A stretch of 8,978 nt of DNA from Chloroflexota bacterium. GTDB lineage: Bacteria > Chloroflexota > Dehalococcoidia > SZUA-161 > SpSt-899. The DNA lies in assembly GCA_018725455.1 (NCBI GenBank), contig QLUN01000026.1, positions 1-8,978 of the forward strand, written 5' to 3'. Every line of letters starts with the position of its first letter. The stretch's first letter is position 1. The notes beneath the pieces were generated by a model that saw only the letters and a list, made by a program, of their open reading frames with translations, was not told where the DNA came from and did no database searches. Below are positions 1-5,446 of this stretch, in pieces. The translations under genes and the position numbers were made by a program.

Positions 1-72
1 TGGGAGTCCCAGATATTGTCGGTCTCACCTTTCGCTTTCAATCAGGTAAACGTAAGCGCTTCTATCCCCCTC

Positions 73-243
73 TCATCTTTTCGATCTCCTCTCTAGATTG
101 TTCAAGAACTTGTCATCGAAAAAGCCAGAGTCCCCTCGCAGGAACAGATTTATCCTTCCTACCGACGTCAGGTTTTTACCTGTAAACTGTGTCTCAACTG
201 CACCATCGTTGACAACCTTTTCTCGGGCTGTTATTCTGTTCAT
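73..243 (-). pseudogene. Collapsed DDE transposase remnant (possibly IS1380-like)
   Basis: A 56-codon minus-strand frame opens with ATG at 243, about 6 nt after a good AAAGGAGA ribosome site, and ends at TGA 73-75. Its first ~30 residues (MNRITAREKV..., then FTGKNLTSVGRINLF) resemble the N-terminus of IS1380-type transposases. It then runs directly into RGDSGFFDDKFL, which resembles the DDE-domain segment RGDSGF that normally lies well over 100 residues further on. The middle of the protein therefore seems deleted. Downstream (1-72) other frames give short transposase-like phrases interrupted by stops, consistent with decay. The family assignment comes from recognising these motifs by eye. 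It could instead be a small unrelated ORF, but a proper ribosome site plus RGDSGF make a dead transposase more likely. Confidence 0.5.
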
Positions 244-244
244 G

Positions 245-312
245 GTGTCTCCTTTCTTGCACCTTTTTGGTGCAACTCATTCTCTGCTACTATTGTAGCT
301 GAAAGGAGACAC
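245..312. repeat. Nested inverted repeat (12-bp arms enclosing two hairpins)
   Basis: GTGTCTCCTTTC at 245-256 is the exact reverse complement of GAAAGGAGACAC at 301-312. Between the arms lie TTGCACC/GGTGCAA (257-263 and 269-275, T5 loop) and GCTAC/GTAGC (286-290 and 295-299, TATT loop). The whole can fold as a three-way junction in DNA or RNA. The left arm, read on the minus strand, supplies the ribosome site of the transposase remnant; the right arm carries the same AAAGGAGA motif on the plus strand, 65 nt before ndk. It could be the end of an insertion element, a cruciform or a leader structure. The pairing is seen directly; the role is unknown. Confidence 0.55.
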
Positions 313-377
313 TTTAGATAGTGGTTTTAAAGACCAAATAGTCGTTCATGCATTATCTGGGTTAAAAGGAGCCACTA

Positions 378-830
378 ATGGAAAGAACTCTGGTGCTGGT
401 CAAACCAGATGCCATGCAAAGAGGCCTGGCAGGGGGGATCATCTCCCGTTTTGAGCGGCGGGGACTGAAGATAGTGGCACTGAAGATGATTCAAATGGAT
501 GCAGCCCTCGCAAAAAGACTCTATGCCATTCACCTCGGTAAGCCGTTCTTCGAGAAGTTGGTTGCTTATATCACCTCGGCCCCGATCATCGCGGTCATCT
601 TCGAGGGTCCACGAGCTGTGGATGTGGCTCGAAGAACCATGGGGGAGACCGACCCTGCCAGCGCCGGCGCCGGAACGATCAGAGGCGACCTGTCGGTGGA
701 GATCGGGCGTAATCTAGTACACGGGTCAGATTCGCCGGAGAACGCCGAAAGGGAGATCGGATTGTTCTTCTCGCCACAGGAAGTGATCTCTTACGAGCGG
801 GACATCGATCACTGGATCATAGAATCTTGA
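378..830 (+). CDS. ndk: Nucleoside diphosphate kinase
   Basis: Transfers the gamma phosphate from ATP to (d)NDPs through a phosphohistidine, balancing cytosolic nucleotide pools. The 150-residue length is normal for a bacterial Ndk. The N-terminal strand TLVLVKPDAMQRG carries the conserved Lys9. The active-site histidine is H115 in RNLVHGSDSPENAEREI, the family signature. GETDPASAGAGTIRGD (about 89-104) is the conserved loop before it. The start is supported by AAAGGAG at 365-371, 6 nt before ATG. HLGKPFF stands where many homologues read HKGKPFF, a small variation away from the catalytic site. The gene is the only plus-strand gene in the window. Its last 14 bases overlap the convergent rsfS gene. 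No strong promoter was identified between 313 and 377. Confidence 0.97.
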   Translation: MERTLVLVKPDAMQRGLAGGIISRFERRGLKIVALKMIQMDAALAKRLYAIHLGKPFFEKLVAYITSAPIIAVIFEGPRAVDVARRTMGETDPASAGAGTIRGDLSVEIGRNLVHGSDSPENAEREIGLFFSPQEVISYERDIDHWIIES

Positions 831-1161
831 CCACCGTGGCGCCCCTGTCCCACATTTTCTCCAGGGCATAAAACTCGCGCTGCTCGGGGGAAAAGATGTG
901 GACCACGATGTTGCTCAAATCCAGAATGATCCATCCGGAGCTTATGCTTCCCTCCTGCCGGCGCGGAGAGACATGTTCTTTGGCTAGCACCTGGTCGATC
1001 TCATCACAAATAGCCTGCAACTGGCGTTCGCTCTCACCGTTGCAGATGACAAAGTAATCCGTAAACCTGCAGACATCTCTCAGATCAAGCAAGAGAATGT
1101 CAGAGGCCTGCTTATTCAAGGCGGCATCTATTATCTTCCGGGCTATTTCGGCAGTTTCCAG
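817..1161 (-). CDS. rsfS: Ribosome silencing factor RsfS
   Basis: RsfS binds ribosomal protein uL14 and blocks 30S-50S joining when nutrients are short. Family signatures are DYFVICNGESERQ, GWIILDLSNIVVHIFSPEQREFY and the closing LEKMW. The first conventional start is TTG at 1119, but it lacks a ribosome site and would remove the first helix. The frame stays open upstream and reads LETAEIARKIIDAALNKQ, which fits the usual RsfS N-terminus, until TAA at 1198-1200. The only plausible initiator in that stretch is CTG at 1161-1159, 9 nt after GGAGG (1175-1171), giving 114 residues. The 3' end overlaps ndk tail-to-tail by 14 bp. A PIN-like gene lies 59 bp upstream on the same strand, with a heptamer array between. 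The identity is firm; the CTG start is inference. Confidence 0.93.
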   Translation of the reverse strand: METAEIARKIIDAALNKQASDILLLDLRDVCRFTDYFVICNGESERQLQAICDEIDQVLAKEHVSPRRQEGSISSGWIILDLSNIVVHIFSPEQREFYALEKMWDRGATVVKIL

Positions 1162-1185
1162 AACAGAGAACCTCCGCTCTCCGGT

Positions 1186-1220
1186 AGGGGTTAGGGATTA
1201 TCCCCTATCCCTTATCCCTT
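1186..1220. repeat. Heptamer array with opposed units
   Basis: Five consecutive 7-nt units occupy the gap between the PIN-like stop codon and the rsfS leader. On the plus strand these are AGGGGTT, AGGGATT, ATCCCCT and then ATCCCTT twice. The last three are direct repeats and the first two are near-reverse-complements of them, so the array can fold as an imperfect GC-rich hairpin. It abuts the TAG of the PIN-like gene (1221-1223) exactly and ends about 10 nt before the rsfS ribosome site. It has no U-run, so an intrinsic terminator is unlikely, but it could affect rsfS translation. Confidence 0.75.
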
Positions 1221-1811
1221 CTACAGATTGTAGATTAGTCTTCCGTTTCTTTCGGATGCTTTGTTCATCACGAAGAGATTATCTATGATACCGATTACCT
1301 TTTCCGCCGTGGCCTCGCCACGAAGAACGGTCATAATGTGCTTGGAGAGGGTGTTACGGGTTCGAGGTCGCTTAGACTTGTTGATCTTAGCCAGATTGGT
1401 GATGATCCGTTGCGTATCCGGATCCTCCAATTCCTCTCTGGCATCCTTCGCAATCTCCCTGAGACTGTTTATCCTACGGCACTGCCGACCGAGCCGTGAA
1501 AGGTGCTGCACCAGCGGGTCGTATCCGGTATCCTTGGAGAGAACTGTGAATTTCAAGCCGTTGGCAGTCGTTTGGTTTAGCTCGCCCAGATAGAACGCAA
1601 TGTGGAAGTCGAGGGCATTCCTTCCCTGCGCGCTGACCTGAATCCATTCTAGCGATTCGCCACGTTTCTGAGCTGAGGCGACCAGATCGAAAGGAATCTT
1701 CTTCTGTTGATTTCCAACGAATATGTAGACCTTAATGCCATCATTCAGACTGTAAATATCAAACGTCTGAACGTTCTCGAAGTCAACAAAGAGAAACTCG
1801 GAATATTTCAT
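1221..1811 (-). CDS. PIN-like (NYN-type) domain protein, putative ribonuclease
   Basis: The 196-residue protein starts with FLFVDFENVQ, a typical first strand of PIN-like/NYN nucleases, carrying D10, E12 and N13. Further acidic residues fall where the metal site is expected: D68 in NALDFHIAFYLGEL, and D94 and D98 in LSKDTGYDPLVQHL. A basic linker (about 145-152, KSKRPRTR) leads to a C-terminal segment of about 45 residues that looks like a small winged-helix or nucleic-acid-binding domain. Proteins of this fold cut RNA with divalent metal ions; the substrate here is unknown. A weak GAGAG motif precedes ATG 1811. No antitoxin-like partner is adjacent, so a toxin-antitoxin role is not supported. 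The fold assignment is good; endonuclease activity is inferred from the retained acidic residues. Confidence 0.75.
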   Translation of the reverse strand: MKYSEFLFVDFENVQTFDIYSLNDGIKVYIFVGNQQKKIPFDLVASAQKRGESLEWIQVSAQGRNALDFHIAFYLGELNQTTANGLKFTVLSKDTGYDPLVQHLSRLGRQCRRINSLREIAKDAREELEDPDTQRIITNLAKINKSKRPRTRNTLSKHIMTVLRGEATAEKVIGIIDNLFVMNKASERNGRLIYNL

Positions 1812-1835
1812 TGGATACTCTCAATCTCAATTATT

Positions 1836-1864
1836 ACTATGACACATCGACGCACCTTTGTAAA
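1836..1864 (-). promoter_or_regulatory. Candidate sigma70-like promoter of the PIN-like gene
   Basis: On the minus strand TTTACA (1864-1859) is followed after 17 nt by CATAGT (1841-1836), about 25 nt before ATG 1811. The -35 matches 5 of 6 consensus bases and the -10 matches 4 of 6. It is the best pair upstream of this gene but only moderate by eye. Confidence 0.3.
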
Positions 1865-1882
1865 GGCCATGAATTTTGAGGC

Positions 1883-1911
1883 TTGACCGTGCCACGTTTT
1901 TTGACTATACT
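1883..1911 (+). promoter_or_regulatory. Sigma70-like promoter, plus strand
   Basis: TTGACC (1883-1888) and TATACT (1906-1911) are separated by exactly 17 nt, a near-consensus pair. Transcription would begin near 1918 and run through the aminotransferase remnant towards the convergent 3' end of rph, giving an antisense RNA. No intact plus-strand gene follows. The -10 lies inside the palindrome 1901-1920, so a protein bound there would block it. Confidence 0.4.
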
Positions 1912-1920
1912 TATAGTCAA
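1901..1920. promoter_or_regulatory. Perfect 20-bp palindrome, candidate operator
   Basis: TTGACTATA (1901-1909), a CT spacer and TATAGTCAA (1912-1920) form a perfect dyad with 9-nt arms, the shape expected for a dimeric repressor site. It covers the -10 element of the plus-strand promoter and lies 90 bp upstream of the PIN-like gene. No regulator gene is adjacent, so the binding protein is unknown. A chance palindrome of this length is unlikely. Confidence 0.5.
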
Positions 1921-1942
1921 TTGCAGAAATCATTATAATTCT

Positions 1943-2092
1943 CTCCGCGAGGAACACGAGATCATCCTTGCTGGAGGGCAGCAGAAACTGGCGGGAAAGA
2001 TATTCCGTATCGGGCATCTGGAATGGGTGACCGAGTCGGATATCGATGTCGTGGTCGAGAGACTGAGAGCAATTCTGCCGAAGGCGGGTTTC
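1943..2092 (+). pseudogene. C-terminal fragment of a class V aminotransferase
   Basis: The plus strand encodes about 50 residues beginning LREEHEIILAGGQQKLAGKI and continuing FRIGHLEWVTESDIDVVVERL, then LRAILPKAGF. This matches the C-terminal domain of PLP enzymes of the alanine-glyoxylate / serine-pyruvate / phosphoserine aminotransferase family, where the usual reading is AGGQ...L.GKIFRIGH.G. The other roughly 85-90% of the gene, including the PLP-binding lysine, is absent. Upstream of 1943 the frame runs into the palindrome region, and the expected stop after AGF is missing: the frame runs into a heptamer array and on into sequence antisense to rph. HLE replaces the usual H-(M/L)-G. It is therefore a non-functional remnant. 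Confidence 0.75.
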
Positions 2093-2102
2093 CAGTACTC
2101 CG

Positions 2103-2138
2103 GTTCAAAGTTCCAGGGTTCATGGTTCAAGGTTAGAG
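2103..2138. repeat. Degenerate GTTCAAG-type heptamer array
   Basis: Five degenerate copies of GTTC(A/C)AG-like heptamers start at 2103, 2110, 2118, 2125 and 2132; one step is 8 nt. The array begins about 10 bp after the last homologous codon of the aminotransferase remnant and ends about 35 bp before the rph stop codon, so it fills the junction between a dead gene and a live one. Confidence 0.7.
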
Positions 2139-2173
2139 AGCAAGGATCCCGCGGAAGGGTCGAACATCTGCCA

Positions 2174-2893
2174 TTACCGCAGCCCTTCGATTGCCGCTCT
2201 CTGAATCTGGAGGAGCTCCTGGATTCCTTTCCCCGCCAGGGCAAGCAGGGAGTCAATGGTCCCCTTGGAAAAGGCCTTGCCCTCGGCAGTCCCCTGAACC
2301 TCGATGAACTCGCCGGCATCGTTCATCACGATGTTGAAATCAACCTCTGCATGGGAGTCTTCCTCATAGGAAAGATCGAGCAACGGCACGCCGTCAACCA
2401 CGCCTACGCTGGTGGCGGCGAGCGCACCCGTGAAGGGGGAGCGCCGAAGCTCGCCCCTCTCCCTTAAGGTATGGAATGCCTGGGATAGGGCGATATACGC
2501 CGCGGTGATAGCCGCTGTTCGGGTTCCGCCATCCGCCTGAAGAACATCGCAATCCACAACGAATGTCCGCCCGCCGAGGGCCTCAAGATCGGCCACCCCC
2601 CGAAGTGAACGGCCGATAAGGCGCTGAATTTCGTAATTCCTCCCTCCGGTTCTATCTCTGGGAATACGGCTCTGAGTTGATCGGGGCAACATCCCGTACT
2701 CCGCCGTTATCCAGCCAGAGCCAGTTCCCTTGAGAAAAGCAGGGACTCGCTCCTCTACGCTGACGGCACAAATCACCCTGGTTTCACCCAGCTCAATCAA
2801 TGCCGATCCCTCAGCGTACCTCTGAAACCCCAGGGTGATCCGCACGGGGCGGAGCTCATCGGCAGCACGACCATCAAATCGGGCTAATCTCAT
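2174..2893 (-). CDS. rph: Ribonuclease PH
   Basis: Phosphorolytic 3'-5' exoribonuclease that trims tRNA precursors to the CCA end in the cytosol, acting as a hexameric ring. The 239-residue length is normal. Signatures run in order: DGRAADELRP near the N-terminus, GSGWITAEYGMLPRSTQSR (about 58-76), the phosphate-binding GGTRTA (122-127), and LLDLSYEEDSHAEVDFN holding the acidic metal-site residues near D179 and D185, then EVQGTAEGKAFS. Its ATG (2893-2891) overlaps the TGA of pcrA (2892-2890) in an ATGA arrangement, so translation is probably coupled and the two are co-transcribed. The usual partner rdgB does not follow; downstream lie a repeat array and the aminotransferase remnant. The gene looks complete and functional. 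Confidence 0.97.
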   Translation of the reverse strand: MRLARFDGRAADELRPVRITLGFQRYAEGSALIELGETRVICAVSVEERVPAFLKGTGSGWITAEYGMLPRSTQSRIPRDRTGGRNYEIQRLIGRSLRGVADLEALGGRTFVVDCDVLQADGGTRTAAITAAYIALSQAFHTLRERGELRRSPFTGALAATSVGVVDGVPLLDLSYEEDSHAEVDFNIVMNDAGEFIEVQGTAEGKAFSKGTIDSLLALAGKGIQELLQIQRAAIEGLR

Positions 2894-5106
2894 GATAGTC
2901 TCTCCAGCGGGGCCAGGCTTACCAGTAGCCTCTTCACCCCCACCCCCCCTCGGAAGGTCACGGTAACCTCACGGTCACCACTGATGGCAAGAGAATTGAC
3001 CACCACTCCGTCACCAAATTTGGCATGATGAACCCTGTCGCCAGCCTTGAGCTCAGTCGATAGTCGATAGTCGATAGTCCCCCGCCCCCCCCCGGGACTG
3101 CCGACTGCCGACTGCCGACTGATTGTCTGCCGATTCGAGTTGTAAACTGCCAAATGCGCGGGGATATCCTTCAGGAAGGGAGAGGGCGGATTCGGCTGGC
3201 TCCTCCCATGCAGACTACGGCGAAAGGCATAAACCAGATACACCCTTTCCTTAGCTCGGGTTATCCCCACATAGCACAGCCGCCGCTCTTCTTCCATCTG
3301 TTCCGGGTCGGCAAAAGAACGGAAGTGGGGCAGAATCCCTTCTTCCATACCCACGATAAAGACCACCGGGAACTCCAATCCCTTGGCCTGATGCAGGGTG
3401 ATCAGCGTGACCACCTCAATCCTCTCCACTAGATCATCTACATCGGAAACCAGGGCCACTCGTTCCAACAGAGCCGCCAGGGCATCTTGAGGTTCAAGAT
3501 CATTGTACTCACCTGCCATCCCCCGGAGCTCAAGGACGTTGCCCCATCTCTCATCCCCTTCATCGCCAGCCTGAATGTACTCCTTGTATCCGATACGCTC
3601 CAGAAGCATATCGAACAGGCCGACCAAGTCGAGTTGGCAGTTTGCAGTTTGCAGTTGGCAGCCCCCCTGATCCCTGATCCCTGATCCCTGACCCCCTGCT
3701 ATTATGAGCTCATCAAGCATGGCGGTGAATCCGTTCAGAATCTGAATGCTCCGGGCTGAATGTGCGGTTTCCTCTCCATTAGTGATGAGCTTCAGAGCAG
3801 AGTAAATCGGTATCTCCTTGCTGCGAGACCACTCCGAAAGCTTGGCCATAGTGCGCTGCCCGATTCCTCGCGGTGGAACGTTAATTATCCGAGCCAGGCT
3901 CACGCTATCGTAGGGATTGTTGATCAGCCTGAGATACGAGAGGAGATCCTTAACCTCACGACGCTCGAAGAAACGGGTAGCACCCACCAGCTTATAGGGA
4001 AGTCCATAGCGAACGAACGCCTCTTCAATCGCCCGAGACTGGGCATTAGTTCGATACATCACCGCACAATCGCCCGCGCTATGGTCATGATCGCTTATTA
4101 AACTCTCGATTTCACCGACTACGAATTGGGCCTCTTCCTGCTCGTCATAGGTTTCCACGATACCGATGGGCACTCCACCACCATTCTGGGTATAGAGCGC
4201 TTTCCCCCGGCGTCTCTTGTTGCGTGAAATGAGATGAGAGGCGGCCGCCAGAATGGTCTGAGTAGAGCGATAGTTTTGCTCCAGAAACACCACCCTGGCA
4301 CCCTGATAGTCACGCTCAAAGTCCATGATGTGACGCAGGTCGGCAAATCTCCAGGAGTATATCGATTGGTCGGGATCCCCGACCACGCAAATATTGCGGT
4401 GCTTACCTGCCATCTGCCTTGCCAGAGCATATTGGGCCATATTGGTATCCTGAAACTCGTCGATCATGACGTGCAAGTAGCGGGATTGGTATTCTGACAG
4501 AACATTGTGGTGATCTCTGAAGAGGCAAACCGTTTGCATCAGGAGATCGTCGAAATCCAGCGCCCGGCTCTCGATGAGCATCCTCTGATAGAGCTCGTAG
4601 ACTCTCTTGGCCACCTCCTCGAAGTAATTTCGGCTTATATACTCCTTTGGCCCTAGAAGCCTTGCCTTAGCTGAGGATATGGCCGACTTTATCGCCTGCG
4701 GGGGATTCTGCCGGGGATCGAGACTCAAATCTTTGATGCAGCGGTCAATGAGGCTCATCTGGTCGGCGTCGTCATAAATTACGAATCTCCGTTCCAAGCC
4801 GATGTGATTCGCCTCCCGCCGCAGGATGCGAGCGCAAATAGCATGGAATGTGCCCAGCGTGATCTCGTCCGCCTGATCGCCGAGCATACGGCAGACGCGC
4901 TCCTTCATCTCCCGGGCTGCCTTGTTGGTAAAGGTAACCGCCATGATACGATGGGGACTTACGTCACAGACCTCAATGAGGTAAGCAATGCGATGAGCGA
5001 TGACGCGGGTCTTGCCGCTTCCGGGGCCAGCAACGACCAGTTGCGGCCCTTCGACGCATTCCACTGCTGCCCTTTGGGCGGGATTGAGACCGGCTAGAAT
5101 ATCCAT
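2890..5106 (-). CDS. pcrA: UvrD/PcrA family superfamily 1A DNA helicase
   Basis: ATP-driven 3'-5' helicase of nucleotide excision repair, plasmid replication and clearing of stalled RNA polymerase. The 738 residues hold all core motifs: LNPAQRAAV (Q motif), Walker A AGPGSGKT (26-33), FTNKAAREM, GTFHAICARIL, Walker B DEFQD (216-220), GDPDQSIYSWR (243-253), NYRST (278-282), YRTNAQSR, LHQAKGLEF (571-579) and VGITRAKERVYL (613-624). A Tudor-like C-terminal domain (about 686-738, LKAGDRVHHAKFGDG) fits the RNA-polymerase-binding tail of PcrA. Two odd inserts encoded by heptamer repeats interrupt it: residues 471-492 in subdomain 2B and about 659-684 before the tail. An in-frame TAG shortly upstream makes ATG 5106 the only start; it has no clear ribosome site but does have a TAGAAT 7 nt away. 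It is coupled to rph by a 4-nt overlap. Confidence 0.97.
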   Translation of the reverse strand: MDILAGLNPAQRAAVECVEGPQLVVAGPGSGKTRVIAHRIAYLIEVCDVSPHRIMAVTFTNKAAREMKERVCRMLGDQADEITLGTFHAICARILRREANHIGLERRFVIYDDADQMSLIDRCIKDLSLDPRQNPPQAIKSAISSAKARLLGPKEYISRNYFEEVAKRVYELYQRMLIESRALDFDDLLMQTVCLFRDHHNVLSEYQSRYLHVMIDEFQDTNMAQYALARQMAGKHRNICVVGDPDQSIYSWRFADLRHIMDFERDYQGARVVFLEQNYRSTQTILAAASHLISRNKRRRGKALYTQNGGGVPIGIVETYDEQEEAQFVVGEIESLISDHDHSAGDCAVMYRTNAQSRAIEEAFVRYGLPYKLVGATRFFERREVKDLLSYLRLINNPYDSVSLARIINVPPRGIGQRTMAKLSEWSRSKEIPIYSALKLITNGEETAHSARSIQILNGFTAMLDELIIAGGQGSGIRDQGGCQLQTANCQLDLVGLFDMLLERIGYKEYIQAGDEGDERWGNVLELRGMAGEYNDLEPQDALAALLERVALVSDVDDLVERIEVVTLITLHQAKGLEFPVVFIVGMEEGILPHFRSFADPEQMEEERRLCYVGITRAKERVYLVYAFRRSLHGRSQPNPPSPFLKDIPAHLAVYNSNRQTISRQSAVGSPGGGRGTIDYRLSTELKAGDRVHHAKFGDGVVVNSLAISGDREVTVTFRGGVGVKRLLVSLAPLERLS
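3056..3079. repeat. GTCGATA heptamer array inside pcrA
   Basis: Three perfect GTCGATA units plus three bases lie in the coding region. Read on the coding strand they give TIDYRLST just before the C-terminal Tudor-like domain. Because the unit is 7 nt, gain or loss of a single copy would shift the reading frame. Confidence 0.85.
3085..3093 (-). repeat. G9 homopolymer in the pcrA coding strand
   Basis: A run of nine C on the plus strand (G9 in the mRNA) lies between two heptamer arrays and encodes part of SPGGGRG (about 670-676). A neighbouring C5 run is at 3079-3083. Tracts of this length slip readily in replication; a change of one base would remove the C-terminal domain from frame. It could also be where sequencing errors concentrate. 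Confidence 0.8.
3096..3121. repeat. GACTGCC heptamer array inside pcrA
   Basis: Three perfect GACTGCC units plus GACTG. On the coding strand it yields RQSAVGS-type residues at about 664-670. It is separated from the GTCGATA array by the G/C homopolymers, so both sit in the same insert. Confidence 0.85.
3634..3661. repeat. TT(T/G)GCAG heptamer array inside pcrA
   Basis: Exactly four units: TTGGCAG, TTTGCAG twice, TTGGCAG. They encode CQLQTANCQL (about 483-492) in the subdomain 2B loop, including two cysteines not expected of the family. The DLVGLFDMLLERIGY helix resumes straight after, so the insert is confined to a surface loop. Confidence 0.85.
3666..3691. repeat. CCTGATC heptamer array inside pcrA
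   Basis: Three perfect CCTGATC units plus CCTGA, only 4 bp from the TT(T/G)GCAG array. On the coding strand it gives GSGIRDQG (about 474-481). The two arrays form one insert of about 22 residues. Confidence 0.85.
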
Positions 5107-5112
5107 TCTACC

Positions 5113-5118
5113 ATTCTA
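5113..5118 (-). promoter_or_regulatory. Candidate -10 element for a leaderless pcrA mRNA
   Basis: On the minus strand TAGAAT (5118-5113) lies 6 nt before the A of the pcrA ATG at 5106, so transcription would start at or next to the start codon. There is no Shine-Dalgarno motif, which fits leaderless translation. The -35 region at 17-nt spacing (AGGACT) is poor. A second TAGAAT at 5110-5105 overlaps the start codon. Confidence 0.3.
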
Positions 5119-5382
5119 AGAAAGACTGCTGAAAAAGTCCTTCCCCGCCTCGGCTGCTTGCTCAATGATCTGAACGTGGGTATCAGTGCTTGAGCAGATA
5201 AGCACAGCGTCGATCCCGGGATCCCCCAGGATTGGGCCATGCTCTGTGTAAGCCTTGGGGATACCGAACTTAGTTGCACAACTCGCAGCAACCTCTCGGC
5301 GAACGTCGGCAACCGCTACCACCCCCGCCTCAGGGATCAGATGGGTGAGATTTTTCGCGTGCAGTCTCCCAATTCGTCCTGC
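5116..5382 (-). pseudogene. N-terminal fragment of a Gfo/Idh/MocA oxidoreductase (inositol dehydrogenase-like)
   Basis: The minus strand encodes about 88 residues beginning AGRIGRLHAKN, then LIPEAGVVAVADVRRE, AYTEHGPILGDPGIDAVLIC and STDTHVQIIEQAAEAGKDFF. This is the Rossmann NAD-binding half of myo-inositol 2-dehydrogenase-like enzymes: the dinucleotide loop, the ADV strand end, the DPGIDAV strand, and AGKD(F/V)F just before the EKP motif. Both ends are cut. An in-frame TAG (5388-5386) sits two codons before the dinucleotide loop, removing the start and first strand. At the other end the frame leaves homology after GKDFF, before the catalytic EKP, and stops at 5118-5116. The catalytic C-terminal domain is absent. 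It lies 10 bp upstream of pcrA and may supply its promoter. Confidence 0.8.
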
Positions 5383-5425
5383 CTGCTACGTAGCGGAGCT
5401 GTTTTCGAAGCAAAAATTTGGGCGA

Positions 5426-5439
5426 GTGCCGTAAGGCAC
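5426..5439 (-). terminator. Weak hairpin downstream of the flavoprotein gene
   Basis: GTGCC/GGCAC with a TTAC loop begins 8 bp after the flavoprotein stop codon and is followed some 10 nt later by a T5 run. The stem is only 5 bp and the T run is distant, so termination would be inefficient. It may instead be part of a recombination site. Confidence 0.3.
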
Positions 5440-5446
5440 GAACCTT

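Noticed and set aside
98..298. 66-codon plus-strand ORF
   Set aside because: It is antisense to the transposase remnant and the inverted repeat, with no supporting features.
1808..2017. 69-codon minus-strand ORF upstream of the PIN-like gene
   Set aside because: It crosses the palindrome and is antisense to the aminotransferase remnant. No ribosome site or recognisable family was seen, although its stop overlaps the PIN-like start.
2093..2467. Plus-strand continuation of the aminotransferase frame
   Set aside because: Beyond 2092 it is read-through of the heptamer array and then antisense to rph; only the preceding 50 codons resemble a real protein.
3056..3691. Possible CRISPR array
   Set aside because: Units are 7 nt with no spacers, and they lie in the reading frame of pcrA.
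5094..5312. 72-codon minus-strand ORF overlapping the pcrA start
   Set aside because: It is an out-of-frame reading of the oxidoreductase fragment, whose own frame shows clear family motifs.
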